DNA of 64,000 nt from Parapusillimonas granuli (GTDB lineage: Bacteria > Pseudomonadota > Gammaproteobacteria > Burkholderiales > Burkholderiaceae_B): the NCBI RefSeq assembly GCF_013416525.1, contig NZ_JACCEM010000004.1, positions 124,001 through 188,000 on the forward strand, read 5' to 3'. Under the pieces are notes generated by a model. That model made no database searches. It saw nothing but the letters and a program-made list of their open reading frames with translations, and had not been told where the DNA came from. The position numbers and the translations under genes were made by a program. This document shows positions 1 through 11,977 of the stretch, piece after piece. The number at the start of each line of letters is the position of its first letter. Position 1 is the first letter of the stretch.

Positions 1-2
1 AC

Positions 3-953
3 ATACTGCGCGAAGCCAGCTTCCCGGCGAAGGAACTGACCGAATACCAGCGGCAGGTCGGCACGGCCATCCGCAACGCCATGGCCGAGCCCGGCTCGCT
101 GGCTTCGCGCGCCCTGGCCCGCCACGACAACCCCTGGCCGCGCGACGACGTCCGCTACACCCCGACCTTCGAAGAAGAGCTGGCCGCCGTGGCCGCCCTG
201 ACGCCGGGGCAGCTCGAACAATTCCACAGCCGGTTTTACGGGGCGGGCACGGTCGCGTTCTCGGCGGTCGGCCAGTTCGACGCGCAAGCGGTGAAGACGG
301 CGCTGCGCGGCGGCCTCGACGGCTGGCGCAAGGCGCCCGCCTACACGCGCGTACCGGACCCTTATCACGATGTCCCGCCGCAGGAGTTCCTCATCAATAC
401 GCCGGACAAGGCGAATGCTTTCTATCTCGCCGCGCTGCCGCTGAAGCTGCAGGATACGGACGAGGACTACGCGGCGCTTTATCTGGCCAATTATCTGCTG
501 GGCAGTTCCGAGACCTCGCGCCTGTGGACGCGCATCCGGGTCCAGGACGGGCTATCCTACGACGTGCGCAGCATGCTCGATGCGTCTTCCTTCGAGCCTT
601 CCGGAAGCTGGTCCTTCTACGCCATCCACGCCCCCGAGAACACCCAGCGCCTGCGCGCGGCGATGGCGGCGGAGCTGGAACGCGTGGTCAAGGACGGGTT
701 TACCGAAGACGAAGTCCGCGAAGGCATCACCGCATTGCTGAATTTCCGCAAGCTTGCGCGCACGCGGGACGGGGCGCTGGCGTCTACCTGGATCAATTAC
801 ATGCAGCTGGACCGCAGCTTCGAGTGGTCGGCGCACATCGACCAGGCGTTGTCGGGATTGACGGCGCAGACGGTCAGCCAGGCGGTGCGGAAGCGGCTGG
901 ATCCGGCTCGCCTCAGCGTCGCGATTGCGGCGGACCAGGCCAAGCAGCAGTAG
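3..953 (+). CDS. M16 family zinc-protease-like protein, C-terminal part (5' truncated by window)
   Basis: The frame is open from base 3, so the gene starts outside the window; the methionine at 81 is probably internal. About 316 residues are visible. They match the C-terminal half of M16 (pitrilysin/insulinase-type) peptidases, with the SRLWTRIR and DGLSYDV signatures of the second M16 repeat. The HxxEH zinc site belongs to the N-terminal half and is not visible, so activity cannot be judged. In many proteobacteria such genes form pairs of active and inactive M16 proteins in the periplasm. It converges on dnaJ across a short GC hairpin. Confidence 0.85.
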   Translation: MLREASFPAKELTEYQRQVGTAIRNAMAEPGSLASRALARHDNPWPRDDVRYTPTFEEELAAVAALTPGQLEQFHSRFYGAGTVAFSAVGQFDAQAVKTALRGGLDGWRKAPAYTRVPDPYHDVPPQEFLINTPDKANAFYLAALPLKLQDTDEDYAALYLANYLLGSSETSRLWTRIRVQDGLSYDVRSMLDASSFEPSGSWSFYAIHAPENTQRLRAAMAAELERVVKDGFTEDEVREGITALLNFRKLARTRDGALASTWINYMQLDRSFEWSAHIDQALSGLTAQTVSQAVRKRLDPARLSVAIAADQAKQQ

Positions 954-959
954 GCGGCG

Positions 960-977
960 GGGGGCGGTTCCGCCCCC
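960..977. terminator. GC hairpin between convergent M16 gene and dnaJ
   Basis: An 8-bp perfect stem GGGGGCGG / CCGCCCCC with a two-base TT loop lies in the 39-bp gap between the two stop codons. There is no T-tract, so it could serve as a bidirectional stop or RNA-stabilising hairpin; the role is inferred from position. Confidence 0.55.
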
Positions 978-992
978 TTCCCGCCAAGCCGC

Positions 993-2117
993 TTACGAGA
1001 AGAACTTCTTCACCCGATCCGTCCAGGACTGGCTGTTCGGGGAGTGCTTTTCGCCCCCCTGCTGCAAAGAGACTTCGAACTGCCGGAGAATCTTCTTCTG
1101 TTCTTCACTGAGCCGCACCGGCGTCTCCACCGACACATGGCAATACAGGTCGCCGGGATAGCTGGCCCGCAAGCCGCGTATGCCCTTGCCTCGCAGCCGG
1201 AAGGTCTTCCCGCTTTGCGTGCCCTCCGGAATCGTGATCTGCCCGCGCCCCGTCAAAGTCGGCACTTCGAGTTCGCCGCCCAGCGCCGCGGTGGTGAAGG
1301 GAATCGTCAGTTCGCAATGCAGATCGTCGCCGTCCCGCTGGAATATCCCGTGCGGCTTCAGGTGGATCTCGACGTAGAGGTCTCCCGGAGGCCCGCCGTT
1401 CACGCCCGGCTCGCCGTTGCCGGCCGAACGGATGCGCATGCCGTCGTCGATGCCGGCCGGAATCTTCACCTGCAAGGTCTTGTTCTTGCGAACGCGGCCC
1501 ACGCCATCGCATGCCGTGCATGGATCGGTGATCTCCTTGCCCGTGCCGTGGCAGGTCGGGCAAGTCTGCTGGACGCTGAAGAAACCCTGCTGCATGCGCA
1601 CCGCGCCGCTGCCGTCGCAAGTATGGCAAGTCTTGGGATGCGTGCCGGGCTTGGAACCAGAGCCGTGGCAGACGTCGCAGCGCTCCCAGCTGGGCACGCG
1701 GATTTCCGTGTCGAATCCGTTGGCGGCCTGCTCCAGGCTGATGTCGAGCGTGTATTTGAGGTCGGCGCCCCGGTAGACCTGCGGGCCGCCGCCGCGACGC
1801 GCGGCGCCCCCGAAGATTTCACCGAAGATGTCACCAAAGGCATCGGCAAATCCGGCTCCGCCCATACCCCCGCCGCCCATGCCGGCATTGGGGTCGACGC
1901 CCGCGTGGCCGTACTTGTCGTAGGCGGCGCGTTTCTGCTCGTCGGACAGCATCTCGTAGGCCTCTTTGGCCTCTTTGAACTTTTCCTCGGCTTCCTTGCT
2001 GTCGGGGTTGCGGTCGGGGTGGTACTTCATGGCCAGCTTCCGATAGGCTTTTTTCAGCTCATCGTCGGAGGCGTTCTTGGCCACACCCAGAATTTCATAA
2101 TAGTCGCGTTTTGCCAT
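993..2117 (-). CDS. dnaJ: Chaperone protein DnaJ
   Basis: Cytoplasmic Hsp40 co-chaperone that stimulates the ATPase of DnaK and presents unfolded substrates. The 374-aa protein has the full type I layout: J domain with YHPDRN near residue 32, a glycine-rich linker (about 75-120), four CxxCxGxG-type zinc repeats ([32 protein letters not shown]), and the C-terminal substrate-binding domain. It lies 102 bp downstream of dnaK on the same strand, the usual order, so it is probably part of the dnaK heat-shock transcript. Confidence 0.98.
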   Translation of the reverse strand: MAKRDYYEILGVAKNASDDELKKAYRKLAMKYHPDRNPDSKEAEEKFKEAKEAYEMLSDEQKRAAYDKYGHAGVDPNAGMGGGGMGGAGFADAFGDIFGEIFGGAARRGGGPQVYRGADLKYTLDISLEQAANGFDTEIRVPSWERCDVCHGSGSKPGTHPKTCHTCDGSGAVRMQQGFFSVQQTCPTCHGTGKEITDPCTACDGVGRVRKNKTLQVKIPAGIDDGMRIRSAGNGEPGVNGGPPGDLYVEIHLKPHGIFQRDGDDLHCELTIPFTTAALGGELEVPTLTGRGQITIPEGTQSGKTFRLRGKGIRGLRASYPGDLYCHVSVETPVRLSEEQKKILRQFEVSLQQGGEKHSPNSQSWTDRVKKFFS

Positions 2118-2219
2118 TTGGATCGCTTGCGTCTGTGACGTCTGTTCTTTGTCTCTGAATAAGAATGCCCGATTTCCGGCAAATCACCAGAAACCGGGCT
2201 GAAGCGCTAGAGTCAGACC

Positions 2220-4139
<1,920 letters not shown>

Positions 4140-4195
4140 GTTTATCTACCCTGCTAAAAATTTTGAATTTGTAAAAACTTTCCGATGGAATTCAA

Positions 4196-4221
4196 GTGGG
4201 GATGGGAACCGCGATTTCAAG
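4196..4221 (-). promoter_or_regulatory. Putative sigma-32 (RpoH) heat-shock promoter of dnaK
   Basis: Read on the minus strand: CTTGAA (4221-4216), 14 bp, then CCCCAC (4201-4196), followed by TT. The E. coli RpoH consensus is CTTGAA, 13-14 bp, CCCCAT, so one base differs. It lies between grpE and dnaK, which suggests dnaK-dnaJ can be transcribed separately from grpE. No CIRCE inverted repeat (TTAGCACTC / GAGTGCTAA) was seen here although hrcA is nearby. Confidence 0.6.
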
Positions 4222-4272
4222 CCTTTCCAAGGCCGTTTTGTGGCGGAACCGCATTCCCCCCGGGCGGAATGC

Positions 4273-4869
4273 CTAGCCGGGCTGCCCGGAAGACACCATG
4301 ACCAGCGCCGGGCGAAGCACGCGATCCGCGATGGTATAGCCCTTTTGCAGCAACTGCGCCACCGTGCCCTCCGGGTGGTCGGACGGCACGGCGGAAATGG
4401 CCTGGTGGTGGTGCGGGTCGAATTTTTCGCCCGCCGCGGGGGCCACTTCCCTGAGCAGGTTGCGCTCGAAGGCCGCGTTCAGTTGCCGGAGCGTGGCCTC
4501 CACCCCTTCGCGCCAGGCTTCGGCGGTCTGGTCGCTGAGCGCCAGGGCGGCCTCCAGGCTGTCGCGCACCGGTATCAGGCTTTCGGCGAAAGATTCGGTG
4601 CCGAATTTGCGCGCCTTGGCGACGTCTTCCTGGGCGCGGCGCCGGATGTTCTCGGCCTCGGCGCGGGCGCGCAGCAGCTCTTCATGATACTGGGCGATCT
4701 TGGCCTCGGATTCCGACAACAAAGTGGCCCAGTCCTTTTCCGCTTCCAGCTGCTCCTGGGCCTCGGCGGCCTCGGAGGAAGCGTCATCCGCATTGACCTC
4801 GAGCTGTTCCGACGTATCGACCGCGGGCTCTTTGGCTTGGGAATCCGGGTTCTCTTTGCTTGCCGACAT
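4273..4869 (-). CDS. grpE: Nucleotide exchange factor GrpE
   Basis: Cytoplasmic dimeric protein that releases ADP from DnaK. I place the start at [10 protein letters not shown] (198 aa) because GGAG sits at the right distance before that ATG and an open frame further upstream would run through the heat-shock promoter. The N-terminus is acidic and disordered (about 1-45), followed by a long coiled coil (about 45-110) and a C-terminal beta wing with NPHHHQA-like sequence ([10 protein letters not shown]). It is upstream of dnaK on the same strand. Confidence 0.96.
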   Translation of the reverse strand: MSASKENPDSQAKEPAVDTSEQLEVNADDASSEAAEAQEQLEAEKDWATLLSESEAKIAQYHEELLRARAEAENIRRRAQEDVAKARKFGTESFAESLIPVRDSLEAALALSDQTAEAWREGVEATLRQLNAAFERNLLREVAPAAGEKFDPHHHQAISAVPSDHPEGTVAQLLQKGYTIADRVLRPALVMVSSGQPG

Positions 4870-4907
4870 AAAAAATCTCCACATACGAATTATGCAATTC
4901 ATGAAAA

Positions 4908-4933
4908 ATGGGGGTGGAAGCCCCCATTTCAAG
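4908..4933 (-). promoter_or_regulatory. Putative sigma-32 promoter of grpE
   Basis: On the minus strand CTTGAA (4933-4928), exactly 14 bp, then CCCCAT followed by TT (from 4913): a perfect match to the RpoH consensus, 39 bp before the chosen grpE ATG. The same bases form an ATGGGGG / CCCCCAT inverted repeat, so the -10 element can pair with the spacer if it is transcribed from an upstream start. Confidence 0.7.
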
Positions 4934-5020
4934 ACCACTTTGAAAAATTGCCGACGCCTGGAAACCGTCCCGGCCGCGGCGCTGCGCACGAACCGGCCGT
5001 TGCGCCGGCGCGCAGGGCGC

Positions 5021-6076
5021 TCACGACCACCCGGCCAAGTGCTTGCGGATCAATCGGGCAAAGGCCGCCGACCACTCCGCATCGTCGTTCAGGCAGGGCA
5101 CATAGCGCAGCTGTTCGCCGCCCTCTTCCAGAAACGCGTCGCGGCATTCGACGCTGATTTCCTCCAGGGTTTCCAGGCAGTCGGCCAGGAAGCCCGGGCA
5201 CATGACGTCCACCCGCCTGACGCCCTGGCGCGCCCAGGCGCGCAGCGTCGGCTCGGTATAGGGTTCCAGCCACTTGGCGGCGCCGAAGCGGCTCTGGAAA
5301 CCCACGTGGACCAGCCCGCCGTCGGCGCCCAGCCGCCGCTTGAGCAGGGAGGCGGTCTCCATGCAGTCCCGATGGTAGGGGTCGCCCTGCTCGACGGAAA
5401 ACCGCGGCAGGCCATGGAAGCTGAGCAGCAGCCGTTCCGGCCGGCCCGCGGCGGCCCAATGGGCCTGCAGCCGCTGCGCGAGCGCATCTATATAGCCGGG
5501 GTCGTCGTGGAAACGCTTCAGGAAGCGCAATTCCGGCTGGTTGCGCAGGCGCGCCGCATGCCGCGCAACGTGGTCGACGGCGGTGGCCGTCGTGCTGGCG
5601 GCATACTGCGGGTACATCGGCACGGTCAGGATGCGTTCGCAGCCGTCCGCGCGGAGCTCGTCGAGCGCCTGCGCGATCGAAGGGTTGCCATAGCGCATGC
5701 CCAGCCTCACGCGCACCGCCTGCCCCTGGCCGGACAGCTCGCGCTGGACGGCTTCGGCCTGCGCTTGGCTCCAGACCAGCAGCGGCGAGCCGTCTTCCAG
5801 CCAGATGTCGCGGTACCGCGGCGCCAGCGCCCGCGGCCGCTTCGGCAGAATGAACAGCCGCAGGACGGCCTGCCAGATCCAGGGCGGGATCTCGATGACG
5901 CGCCGGTCGGACAGGAATTCCGCCAGATAGCGGCGGATGTCGCGGGGAGTCGGGGTGTCCGGCGTGCCCAGGTTGACCAGCAGCACCCCGACCGGCCCGG
6001 CTTGCCGGGGCGGCGGATCGGCGCTGAAAGCATGGGGATCGGGCGGTTCAGGCAGATACAACGAAGCGAATTTCAT
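5021..6076 (-). CDS. hemH: Ferrochelatase
   Basis: Inserts Fe2+ into protoporphyrin IX, the last step of protoheme synthesis. The 351-aa protein has the family signatures [10 protein letters not shown] near residue 31, [12 protein letters not shown] in the middle, the catalytic histidine in LLSFHGLP, and the GFQSRFG..WLEPYT metal-site region. It starts 2 bp after hrcA ends, so the two are co-transcribed. Heme supply is relevant to the large cytochrome cluster further along, though no direct link is visible. Confidence 0.97.
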   Translation of the reverse strand: MKFASLYLPEPPDPHAFSADPPPRQAGPVGVLLVNLGTPDTPTPRDIRRYLAEFLSDRRVIEIPPWIWQAVLRLFILPKRPRALAPRYRDIWLEDGSPLLVWSQAQAEAVQRELSGQGQAVRVRLGMRYGNPSIAQALDELRADGCERILTVPMYPQYAASTTATAVDHVARHAARLRNQPELRFLKRFHDDPGYIDALAQRLQAHWAAAGRPERLLLSFHGLPRFSVEQGDPYHRDCMETASLLKRRLGADGGLVHVGFQSRFGAAKWLEPYTEPTLRAWARQGVRRVDVMCPGFLADCLETLEEISVECRDAFLEEGGEQLRYVPCLNDDAEWSAAFARLIRKHLAGWS

Positions 6077-6078
6077 GC

Positions 6079-7089
6079 TTATGATTGATTGTGGCTCAGG
6101 GCGTTGGACAGCAGCCGCGCCGTGATGTCCACGATCGGGATCACGCGCTCGTAAGCCATGCGCGACGGCCCGATGACGCCCAGGGTGCCCACCACCTTGC
6201 CGTCGACGCCATAGGGAGCGGTCACGACGGAGACGTCTTCCATGGGGACCAGGTTGGAATCGCCCCCGATGTAGATCTGGACCCCCTGGGCGCGGCTGGA
6301 GACGTCCAGGAGCTGGAGCAAATCGGTCTTCTTTTCAAACAATGCGAACAGGCGGCGCAGGCGTTCCATGTCGGAGGAGATCTCGAAGACGTCGAGCAGC
6401 TTGCTTTCGCCGGATATGACCACGGACTCGTCGATGTCGGCCGTTGCGCTGCCGGCCTCCACCGCCGCCTGCATGAGGCGGGAGATGTCGGCCTGCAAGG
6501 AGGAGAGTTCTTCGGCCAGCGCCACGCGGACCTCTTCGAAGGACATGCCCGCGAAATGCTGGTTGAAGAAATTGCTGGCCTCGTGGAGCTCCTGTTCGGT
6601 GTAGTCGCGCTTGACGAAGAGTATGCGGTTCTGGACGTCGCCGTCGGGCGTGACGATGATGAGCAGCACCCGCTTTTCGGAAAGGCGGATGAATTCGATC
6701 TGGCGGAACACCTGGGCGCGCTTGGGCGCAAGCACCACGCCGGCGAACTGCGACAGGTTGGACAGCAGCGAGGCCGCGGCGGACACGGCGCGGGTGGGCT
6801 CGGCCGCCGGCAGCATCTGGCGGATCTGCGTGGGCGGCAGGACCTCGAAGCGCTGCACGGCCAGCAGCCGGTCGACGAACATGCGGTAGCCCTTGGGCGT
6901 GGGCACGCGCCCGGCGGACGTATGGGGACTGTGGATCATGCCCATATCTTCCAGATCGGCCATGACGTTGCGTATGGTGGCCGGCGAAAGATCGAACATT
7001 TTCGAGAGGGTGCGCGACCCTACCGGCTGGCCGTCGGCGATGTATCGTTCTATGAGCGCTTTCAACAGCGCATTGGCTCGGTCGTCCAT
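6079..7089 (-). CDS. hrcA: Heat-inducible transcription repressor HrcA
   Basis: Repressor that binds CIRCE operators of groE/dnaK-type genes with help from GroEL. The 336-aa protein has the N-terminal winged helix ([17 protein letters not shown] near 35-50), the [14 protein letters not shown] linker, and a C-terminal GAF-like domain ending in [17 protein letters not shown]. No CIRCE is visible in this window, so its targets are probably elsewhere (groESL). It is divergent from nadK and directly precedes hemH. Confidence 0.96.
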   Translation of the reverse strand: MDDRANALLKALIERYIADGQPVGSRTLSKMFDLSPATIRNVMADLEDMGMIHSPHTSAGRVPTPKGYRMFVDRLLAVQRFEVLPPTQIRQMLPAAEPTRAVSAAASLLSNLSQFAGVVLAPKRAQVFRQIEFIRLSEKRVLLIIVTPDGDVQNRILFVKRDYTEQELHEASNFFNQHFAGMSFEEVRVALAEELSSLQADISRLMQAAVEAGSATADIDESVVISGESKLLDVFEISSDMERLRRLFALFEKKTDLLQLLDVSSRAQGVQIYIGGDSNLVPMEDVSVVTAPYGVDGKVVGTLGVIGPSRMAYERVIPIVDITARLLSNALSHNQS

Positions 7090-7232
7090 GACTTTATTCT
7101 AGGCTATTGGAGCAATATCGGCTCGATACTGGTTGTTGCACCTACAGCCGGCAGGCCGTGGTGCCCATATAATCATCCAGTCTCTATTATTTCACCAAAC
7201 GCTGTTTCGTCAATTCACAAGGTATTCGCTTC

Positions 7233-8132
7233 ATGCACTTCAGAACCGTGGCAATCATAGGCAGATACCAGGACACCGGCCTGGACGCCCCGCTGCGCAA
7301 GCTGGCGAAAGCCCTAGAGGCGGCCGGCTGCAGGGTGCTGATCGAAGCCGACACGGCCCAGAACACGGGCCTGACCGAACACACCGTCGCCTCGTACACC
7401 GACATCGGCCGGCAGGCCGACCTGGCGGTCATCATGGGCGGCGACGGCACCATGCTGGGCGCCGCCCGGCAACTGGCGCACAGCGACGTGGCGCTCATCG
7501 GCATCAATCACGGCCGGCTGGGCTTCATCACCGACATCCCGCTGCACAGCGCGAACGATGCGCTCGCAAGCGTCATACGCGGAAACTACGAAGCCGAAGA
7601 CCGCGTCATGCTGGAAGGCCGGGTCGTGCGCGCCGGCCAGACCATGTTTTCCGGCATAGCGCTGAACGACGTCGTGCTGAACCGCGCCGGGCGCGGCGGC
7701 ATGATAGACGTGCGCGTCGAATTCGACGGCGCCTTCATGTACAGCCAGCGCGCCGACGGCCTGATCGTCGCCACCCCCACGGGGTCCACCGCGTATTCGC
7801 TTTCCGCCAACGGCCCCATCGTGCATTCCAAGCTGAACGCCATGCTGCTCGTGCCGGTCGCGCCGCAAACGCTGTCCAACCGGCCCATCGTCCTGCCCGA
7901 CTGCGGCACTCTGAGCCTCACCATCACCGCCCTGGGCCGCGTCGAATCCGGCGCCAGCGTGCACTTCGACATGCAAACCTGGTCCGACTGCCAGCCCGGC
8001 GACCTCGTCGAGGTCCGGCGCGCCCAGCACACGGTCCGCTTCATACATCCCACCGGCTACAGCTTCTTCGCCACCCTGCGCCGCAAGCTGTACTGGAACC
8101 AAATGCCCCAACCTTCCGACGAGGCCGAGTGA
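7233..8132 (+). CDS. nadK: NAD kinase
   Basis: Phosphorylates NAD to NADP with ATP or polyphosphate. The 299-aa protein has the GGDGT motif at residues 69-73 with catalytic Asp71, the NHGRLGF motif, ALNDVVLNR in place of the more common NEVVL, and TPTGSTAYSLSANGP near the active site. It is followed after 3 bp by recN, a conserved beta- and gammaproteobacterial arrangement, and is divergent from hrcA. Confidence 0.97.
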   Translation: MHFRTVAIIGRYQDTGLDAPLRKLAKALEAAGCRVLIEADTAQNTGLTEHTVASYTDIGRQADLAVIMGGDGTMLGAARQLAHSDVALIGINHGRLGFITDIPLHSANDALASVIRGNYEAEDRVMLEGRVVRAGQTMFSGIALNDVVLNRAGRGGMIDVRVEFDGAFMYSQRADGLIVATPTGSTAYSLSANGPIVHSKLNAMLLVPVAPQTLSNRPIVLPDCGTLSLTITALGRVESGASVHFDMQTWSDCQPGDLVEVRRAQHTVRFIHPTGYSFFATLRRKLYWNQMPQPSDEAE

Positions 8133-8135
8133 ATC

Positions 8136-9779
8136 ATGCTGCGTACTTTGCACCTACGCGACTTCGTCATCGTCGACCAGGCGGAAATCCACTTCGAAAG
8201 CGGTTTCACGGTCTTTTCGGGTGAAACCGGCGCGGGCAAATCCATACTGATCGACGCCCTTTCCCTCGCCCTGGGCGCGCGCGGCGACGCCTCCGTGCTG
8301 CGCGAAGGCAGCAGCCGCAGCGACATCACCGCCGTCTTCGAGGCTCCCGACGGCGTGCGCGCCTGGCTGCGCGAGCGCGAGCTCGACACCGACGACGCGC
8401 TCATCCTGCGGCGCGTCATCGACAGCCAGGGCCGCAGCCGCGCCTTCATCAACGGCCTGCCGGCCAATCTGGCGCAATTGCGCGAGCTGGGCGAACAGCT
8501 GGTCGACATCCACGGGCAGCACATGCACCAGAGCCTGCTGAAAACCGCCTGCCAGCGCGACATGCTCGACGCCCAGGGCAACCACCAGGCGCTGGCCCGG
8601 CAGGTGCAGCAGGCATGGCAAGCATGGCAGGCCGCCGAAAAATCCCTGGACCAGGCCCGGCGCAACGCCGCCGCCCTCAAAGAAGAACGCGAGCGCCTGG
8701 AATGGCAGCTGGCCGAACTCGAACGCCTGGGCCTGCAGGAAGGCGAATGGGAAAGCATCAGCCAGGACCACAACCGCCTGGCCCATGCCCAGGCCCTGCT
8801 CGAAGGCGCAGGCCATGCCCTGGCCGCGCTGGACGACGACCAGGGGTCCGCGCGCCACACCCTCAACGCCGCGGCCCAGCACATCCAGCAGCTGCTGCGG
8901 CACGACGGCCAGCTCCAGACCATCTACGACGCCATAGAATCCGCGCGCATTTCCGTCTCCGAGGCCGTGTCCGACCTGAACAGCTACCTGGACCGCCTCG
9001 AACTGAATCCCGAACAGCTCGAACAGGCCGAGCGCCGGATGTCCGCCATCTTTGAAACCGCTCGCAAGTTCAAGGTGGAACCGGGCGAACTGGGCGAACT
9101 GCTTGCCGGCCTGCGCGAACGCCTGGACGCCAGCGAAGCCGCCGCGGATACGCAAGCGCTCGCGGAAAAAGCCGAAAAACTCGCAAGCGAATACCGGGCC
9201 GCGGCCGACGCCCTGGGCAAGGCCCGCCGCAAGACCAGCAAGCTGCTGGCCGGCCAGGTCAGCGAAGCCATGCAGACGCTGGCCATGAAAGGCGGCCGCT
9301 TCGATGTCAGCCTGACCCCTTGCCCGCCCGGCCCCCACGGCAACGAAAACGTGGAATTCCTGGTCGCCGGCCATGCGGGAACCACTCCCAAGCCCTTGGG
9401 CAAAGTGGCGTCGGGCGGCGAGTTGGCGCGTATTTCACTGGCGCTGTCGGTCATTGCCAGCCGCGCGGCGCGCGTGCCCACCCTGATCTTCGACGAGGTC
9501 GATACCGGCGTGGGCGGCGCGGTGGCGGAAGTCGTGGGCCGCTTGCTGCGCGAGCTGGGCGAACGCCACCAAGTGCTGTGCGTCACGCACCTGCCCCAGG
9601 TCGCGGCACGCGGCACGCATCATTTCGAAGTGAAGAAGTCCAGCTCGGCCGCCAGCACGCTGTCGAGCATCGAGGCGCTGGACGAACCCGGCCGGGTCAA
9701 CGAGCTTGCCCGCATGCTGGGGGGCATGAAAATCACCGACACCACCCGCAAGCATGCGCGGGAAATGCTGAACGGCTAG
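8136..9779 (+). CDS. recN: DNA repair protein RecN
   Basis: SMC-like ATPase that acts on double-strand breaks with RecA. The 547-aa protein has Walker A GETGAGKS at 29-36, a long coiled-coil middle with the QHMHQSLL segment (about 125-360), and a C-terminal ABC half with SGGELARISLALSV followed by Walker B LIFDEVDTGVGG. No LexA box was identified upstream because nadK abuts it. Confidence 0.97.
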   Translation: MLRTLHLRDFVIVDQAEIHFESGFTVFSGETGAGKSILIDALSLALGARGDASVLREGSSRSDITAVFEAPDGVRAWLRERELDTDDALILRRVIDSQGRSRAFINGLPANLAQLRELGEQLVDIHGQHMHQSLLKTACQRDMLDAQGNHQALARQVQQAWQAWQAAEKSLDQARRNAAALKEERERLEWQLAELERLGLQEGEWESISQDHNRLAHAQALLEGAGHALAALDDDQGSARHTLNAAAQHIQQLLRHDGQLQTIYDAIESARISVSEAVSDLNSYLDRLELNPEQLEQAERRMSAIFETARKFKVEPGELGELLAGLRERLDASEAAADTQALAEKAEKLASEYRAAADALGKARRKTSKLLAGQVSEAMQTLAMKGGRFDVSLTPCPPGPHGNENVEFLVAGHAGTTPKPLGKVASGGELARISLALSVIASRAARVPTLIFDEVDTGVGGAVAEVVGRLLRELGERHQVLCVTHLPQVAARGTHHFEVKKSSSAASTLSSIEALDEPGRVNELARMLGGMKITDTTRKHAREMLNG

Positions 9780-9801
9780 GGTCCGTCAACGTTAGCAGAT
9801 C

Positions 9802-9865
9802 CCAGGGGGTCAGGCTCGCATTGGGTCTGACCCCCTGGAACGCCGGCCGGCCCGGTGGGCCGGCC
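9802..9865. terminator. Double hairpin between convergent recN and fur
   Basis: Two stacked inverted repeats fill the gap: CCAGGGGGTCAG (9802-9813) with CTGACCCCCTGG (9827-9838), and GGCCGGCCC (9845-9853) with GGGCCGGCC (9857-9865). Neither has a T-tract. They sit between convergent genes, so bidirectional termination is likely; the first also resembles a dispersed intergenic repeat, which cannot be tested with one window. Confidence 0.55.
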
Positions 9866-9883
9866 AGCATATCGCTATTACTA

Positions 9884-10312
9884 TTACTTGGGCGCCGCTT
9901 TCGGGGAGCACTTCGGGCAGATGCCGTACAGCAGCATGGTGTGGCTTTCCAGCGCGAAACCGTGGTCCTTGGCGATTTTGTGCTGGCGCTTTTCGATGTC
10001 GGAATCCGAAAACTCCACCACCTTGCCGCAATTGGTGCAAATGAGGTGGTCGTGGTGATCGCCGTCATTGAGCTCGAACACGGCCTTGCCGCCGTCGAAC
10101 TGGCTGCGTACCAGTATGCCCGCCTGCTCGAACTGGGTCAGCACCCTGTACACGGTTGCCAGGCCGATGTCGACGTCTTCGGCGATGAGGGTGCGATAGA
10201 CATCTTCAGCGCTTTGATGACGTTCGTCGGCTCGGCGAAAAATATCAAGAATCTTCAGGCGCGGAAACGTCGCCTTAAGGCCCATATTTTTGAGTTCGTT
10301 CTGATCGTTCAT
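9884..10312 (-). CDS. fur: Ferric uptake regulator Fur
   Basis: Iron-responsive repressor. Starting at [11 protein letters not shown] gives 142 aa, the normal Fur length; the open frame extends upstream but without family similarity. It has the N-terminal winged helix ([15 protein letters not shown], residues 10-24), the metal-site histidines in [18 protein letters not shown], and a second Cys pair near the C-terminus (CPKCS). It converges on recN and is divergent from bamE, an arrangement common in Burkholderiales. Confidence 0.97.
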   Translation of the reverse strand: MNDQNELKNMGLKATFPRLKILDIFRRADERHQSAEDVYRTLIAEDVDIGLATVYRVLTQFEQAGILVRSQFDGGKAVFELNDGDHHDHLICTNCGKVVEFSDSDIEKRQHKIAKDHGFALESHTMLLYGICPKCSPKAAPK

Positions 10313-10472
10313 GGCTAAAATGTCTTCGGTAAAGATGATGATGTTCGGGCACGAGTGGGAATTCCTGCGCAACGCCCGACCCTGGCTGGCGCTATGATGC
10401 GTTTTATTCTGATTATTGGCCGTCCTCCTTTATGATAACGGTTTTATCCAAATTGAATCACAGGGGCGCTTT

Positions 10473-11042
10473 GTGCTGACGACTGCAAAACCCATTATTT
10501 CCGCGCTGCGCATCGGCGCCGCCGCCGGCGTGCTGGCGGCCGCTCTTGCCGCCTGCGGCACGACCAATTGGGGCTTCCCGTACCGGCCTGACGTCCAGCA
10601 GGGCAACTGGATCACCGCCGAACAGGTTGCGCAGCTGCAGCCGGGCATGAGCCGCGAACAGGTGCGCTTCATTCTGGGCACGCCCACGCTGCAAGACATC
10701 TTCCGCAGCGACCGCTGGGACTACCCCTACTATAACAAGCCGGGATACGGGCGCGAGCAGGAACGCAAGTTCACGGTCTGGTTCGAAGGCGACAGCCTGG
10801 TCCGCTGGGACGGCGACCAGCAGCCCGACCGCCAGCCCTTCCAGAAAGCCGACACCGGCATGAAAAAAGACGGCACGCTCGACACCACGGCCCAGGCGCA
10901 GGGCGCCGAAGCCACCGGCAAGCCCGACACCGGCGCTGAAGGCGAACCCCAGCGCAGGCCGTCCATCCTCAACACCGAGCCCCGGCCGGTGCCGCCCGGC
11001 GCTCCCGTCCCCGGCCGCGATGCCGCCGAACCCTTGCGCTAA
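10473..11042 (+). CDS. bamE: Outer membrane assembly lipoprotein BamE (SmpA/OmlA family)
   Basis: Small lipoprotein of the BAM complex that inserts beta-barrel proteins into the outer membrane. I choose the GTG at 10473 (AGGGG just upstream), which gives a signal peptide ending in lipobox LAAC with Cys28. The SmpA/OmlA fold follows: LQPGMSREQVRFILGTP and DRWDYPYY are diagnostic. Beyond about residue 125 there is a long low-complexity tail rich in Pro, Asp, Thr and Gln, longer than in E. coli BamE. It is divergent from fur and precedes dapB by 12 bp. Confidence 0.93.
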   Translation: MLTTAKPIISALRIGAAAGVLAAALAACGTTNWGFPYRPDVQQGNWITAEQVAQLQPGMSREQVRFILGTPTLQDIFRSDRWDYPYYNKPGYGREQERKFTVWFEGDSLVRWDGDQQPDRQPFQKADTGMKKDGTLDTTAQAQGAEATGKPDTGAEGEPQRRPSILNTEPRPVPPGAPVPGRDAAEPLR

Positions 11043-11054
11043 AAAAGGAACACC

Positions 11055-11846
11055 ATGCGTATTGCAATTGCCGGAGCCGACGGCCGTATGGGCCGCATGC
11101 TGATCGAAGCCGTGCTTCAAAGCGCCGACCTGCAACTGTCCGTGGCCCTCGACCGCCCCGGCTCGCCCGCCATCGGCCAAGACGCCGGCGCCTTCCTGGG
11201 GCGTGAGACCGGCGTCCTGATCACCAGCGACCTCGATTCCCTCGCCCAGGCGGACTGCCTCATCGACTTCACCCGTCCCGAAGGCACGCTGACCCACCTG
11301 GAAGCCTGCCTGAAGCACGGCACCAAGTGCGTCATCGGCACTACCGGCTTCAGCGACCAGGGTAAACAGGCCATCCACGCGGCCAGCCAGAAAATCGCCA
11401 TCGTCTTCGCTCCCAACATGAGCGTGGGCGTAAACGTCACGCTCAAGCTGCTCGACATGGCGGCAAGGCTGCTGAACAGCGGCTACGACGTCGAAGTATT
11501 CGAAGCCCACCACCGCAACAAGGTCGACGCCCCCTCCGGCACCGCACTCGCCATGGGCGAAGCCGTGGCGTCGGCCTGGGGCAAAAAGCTCGACGATATC
11601 GCCGACTGGGCCCGCCATGGCGAAACAGGCGCCCGCGAAACCGGCAAGATCGGGTTCTCCGTGCTGCGCGGCGGCGACATCGTCGGCGATCACACCGTAT
11701 ATTTCTGCGGTACGGGCGAACGCATAGAAATCACCCACCGCTCCAGCAGCCGCGCCACCTACGCGCAGGGCAGCCTGCGCGCCGCACGCTACCTGTCACG
11801 CAAGGAATTCGGCCTGTTCGACATGCAGGACGTCCTGGCCGCCTGA
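11055..11846 (+). CDS. dapB: 4-hydroxy-tetrahydrodipicolinate reductase
   Basis: NAD(P)H-dependent step of lysine and diaminopimelate synthesis. The 263-aa protein has the Rossmann loop GADGRMGRM near residue 7, [14 protein letters not shown], and the active-site signature [18 protein letters not shown] around 150-168. AAAAAGGA precedes the ATG. It lies 12 bp after bamE on the same strand. Confidence 0.98.
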   Translation: MRIAIAGADGRMGRMLIEAVLQSADLQLSVALDRPGSPAIGQDAGAFLGRETGVLITSDLDSLAQADCLIDFTRPEGTLTHLEACLKHGTKCVIGTTGFSDQGKQAIHAASQKIAIVFAPNMSVGVNVTLKLLDMAARLLNSGYDVEVFEAHHRNKVDAPSGTALAMGEAVASAWGKKLDDIADWARHGETGARETGKIGFSVLRGGDIVGDHTVYFCGTGERIEITHRSSSRATYAQGSLRAARYLSRKEFGLFDMQDVLAA

Positions 11847-11977
11847 ACGTTTCATGTTCGGCCCGCAGTCGTTGCCATTAGACGGCGGCCGTTGCCATTG
11901 ATATTCCTTGCCGGCGGCCGTTCCCATGCGCCGCCGTCATCGGCCGGCCTGGGGTCTTGGGCCGCGCCGCATGCGGC

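Noticed and set aside
1044-2138. Long plus-strand open frame of 364 codons opposite dnaJ
   Set aside because: It is a shadow of dnaJ caused by high GC; it has no family similarity.
4140-7232. CIRCE operator near hrcA, grpE or dnaK
   Set aside because: No TTAGCACTC-N9-GAGTGCTAA inverted repeat was found in these gaps.
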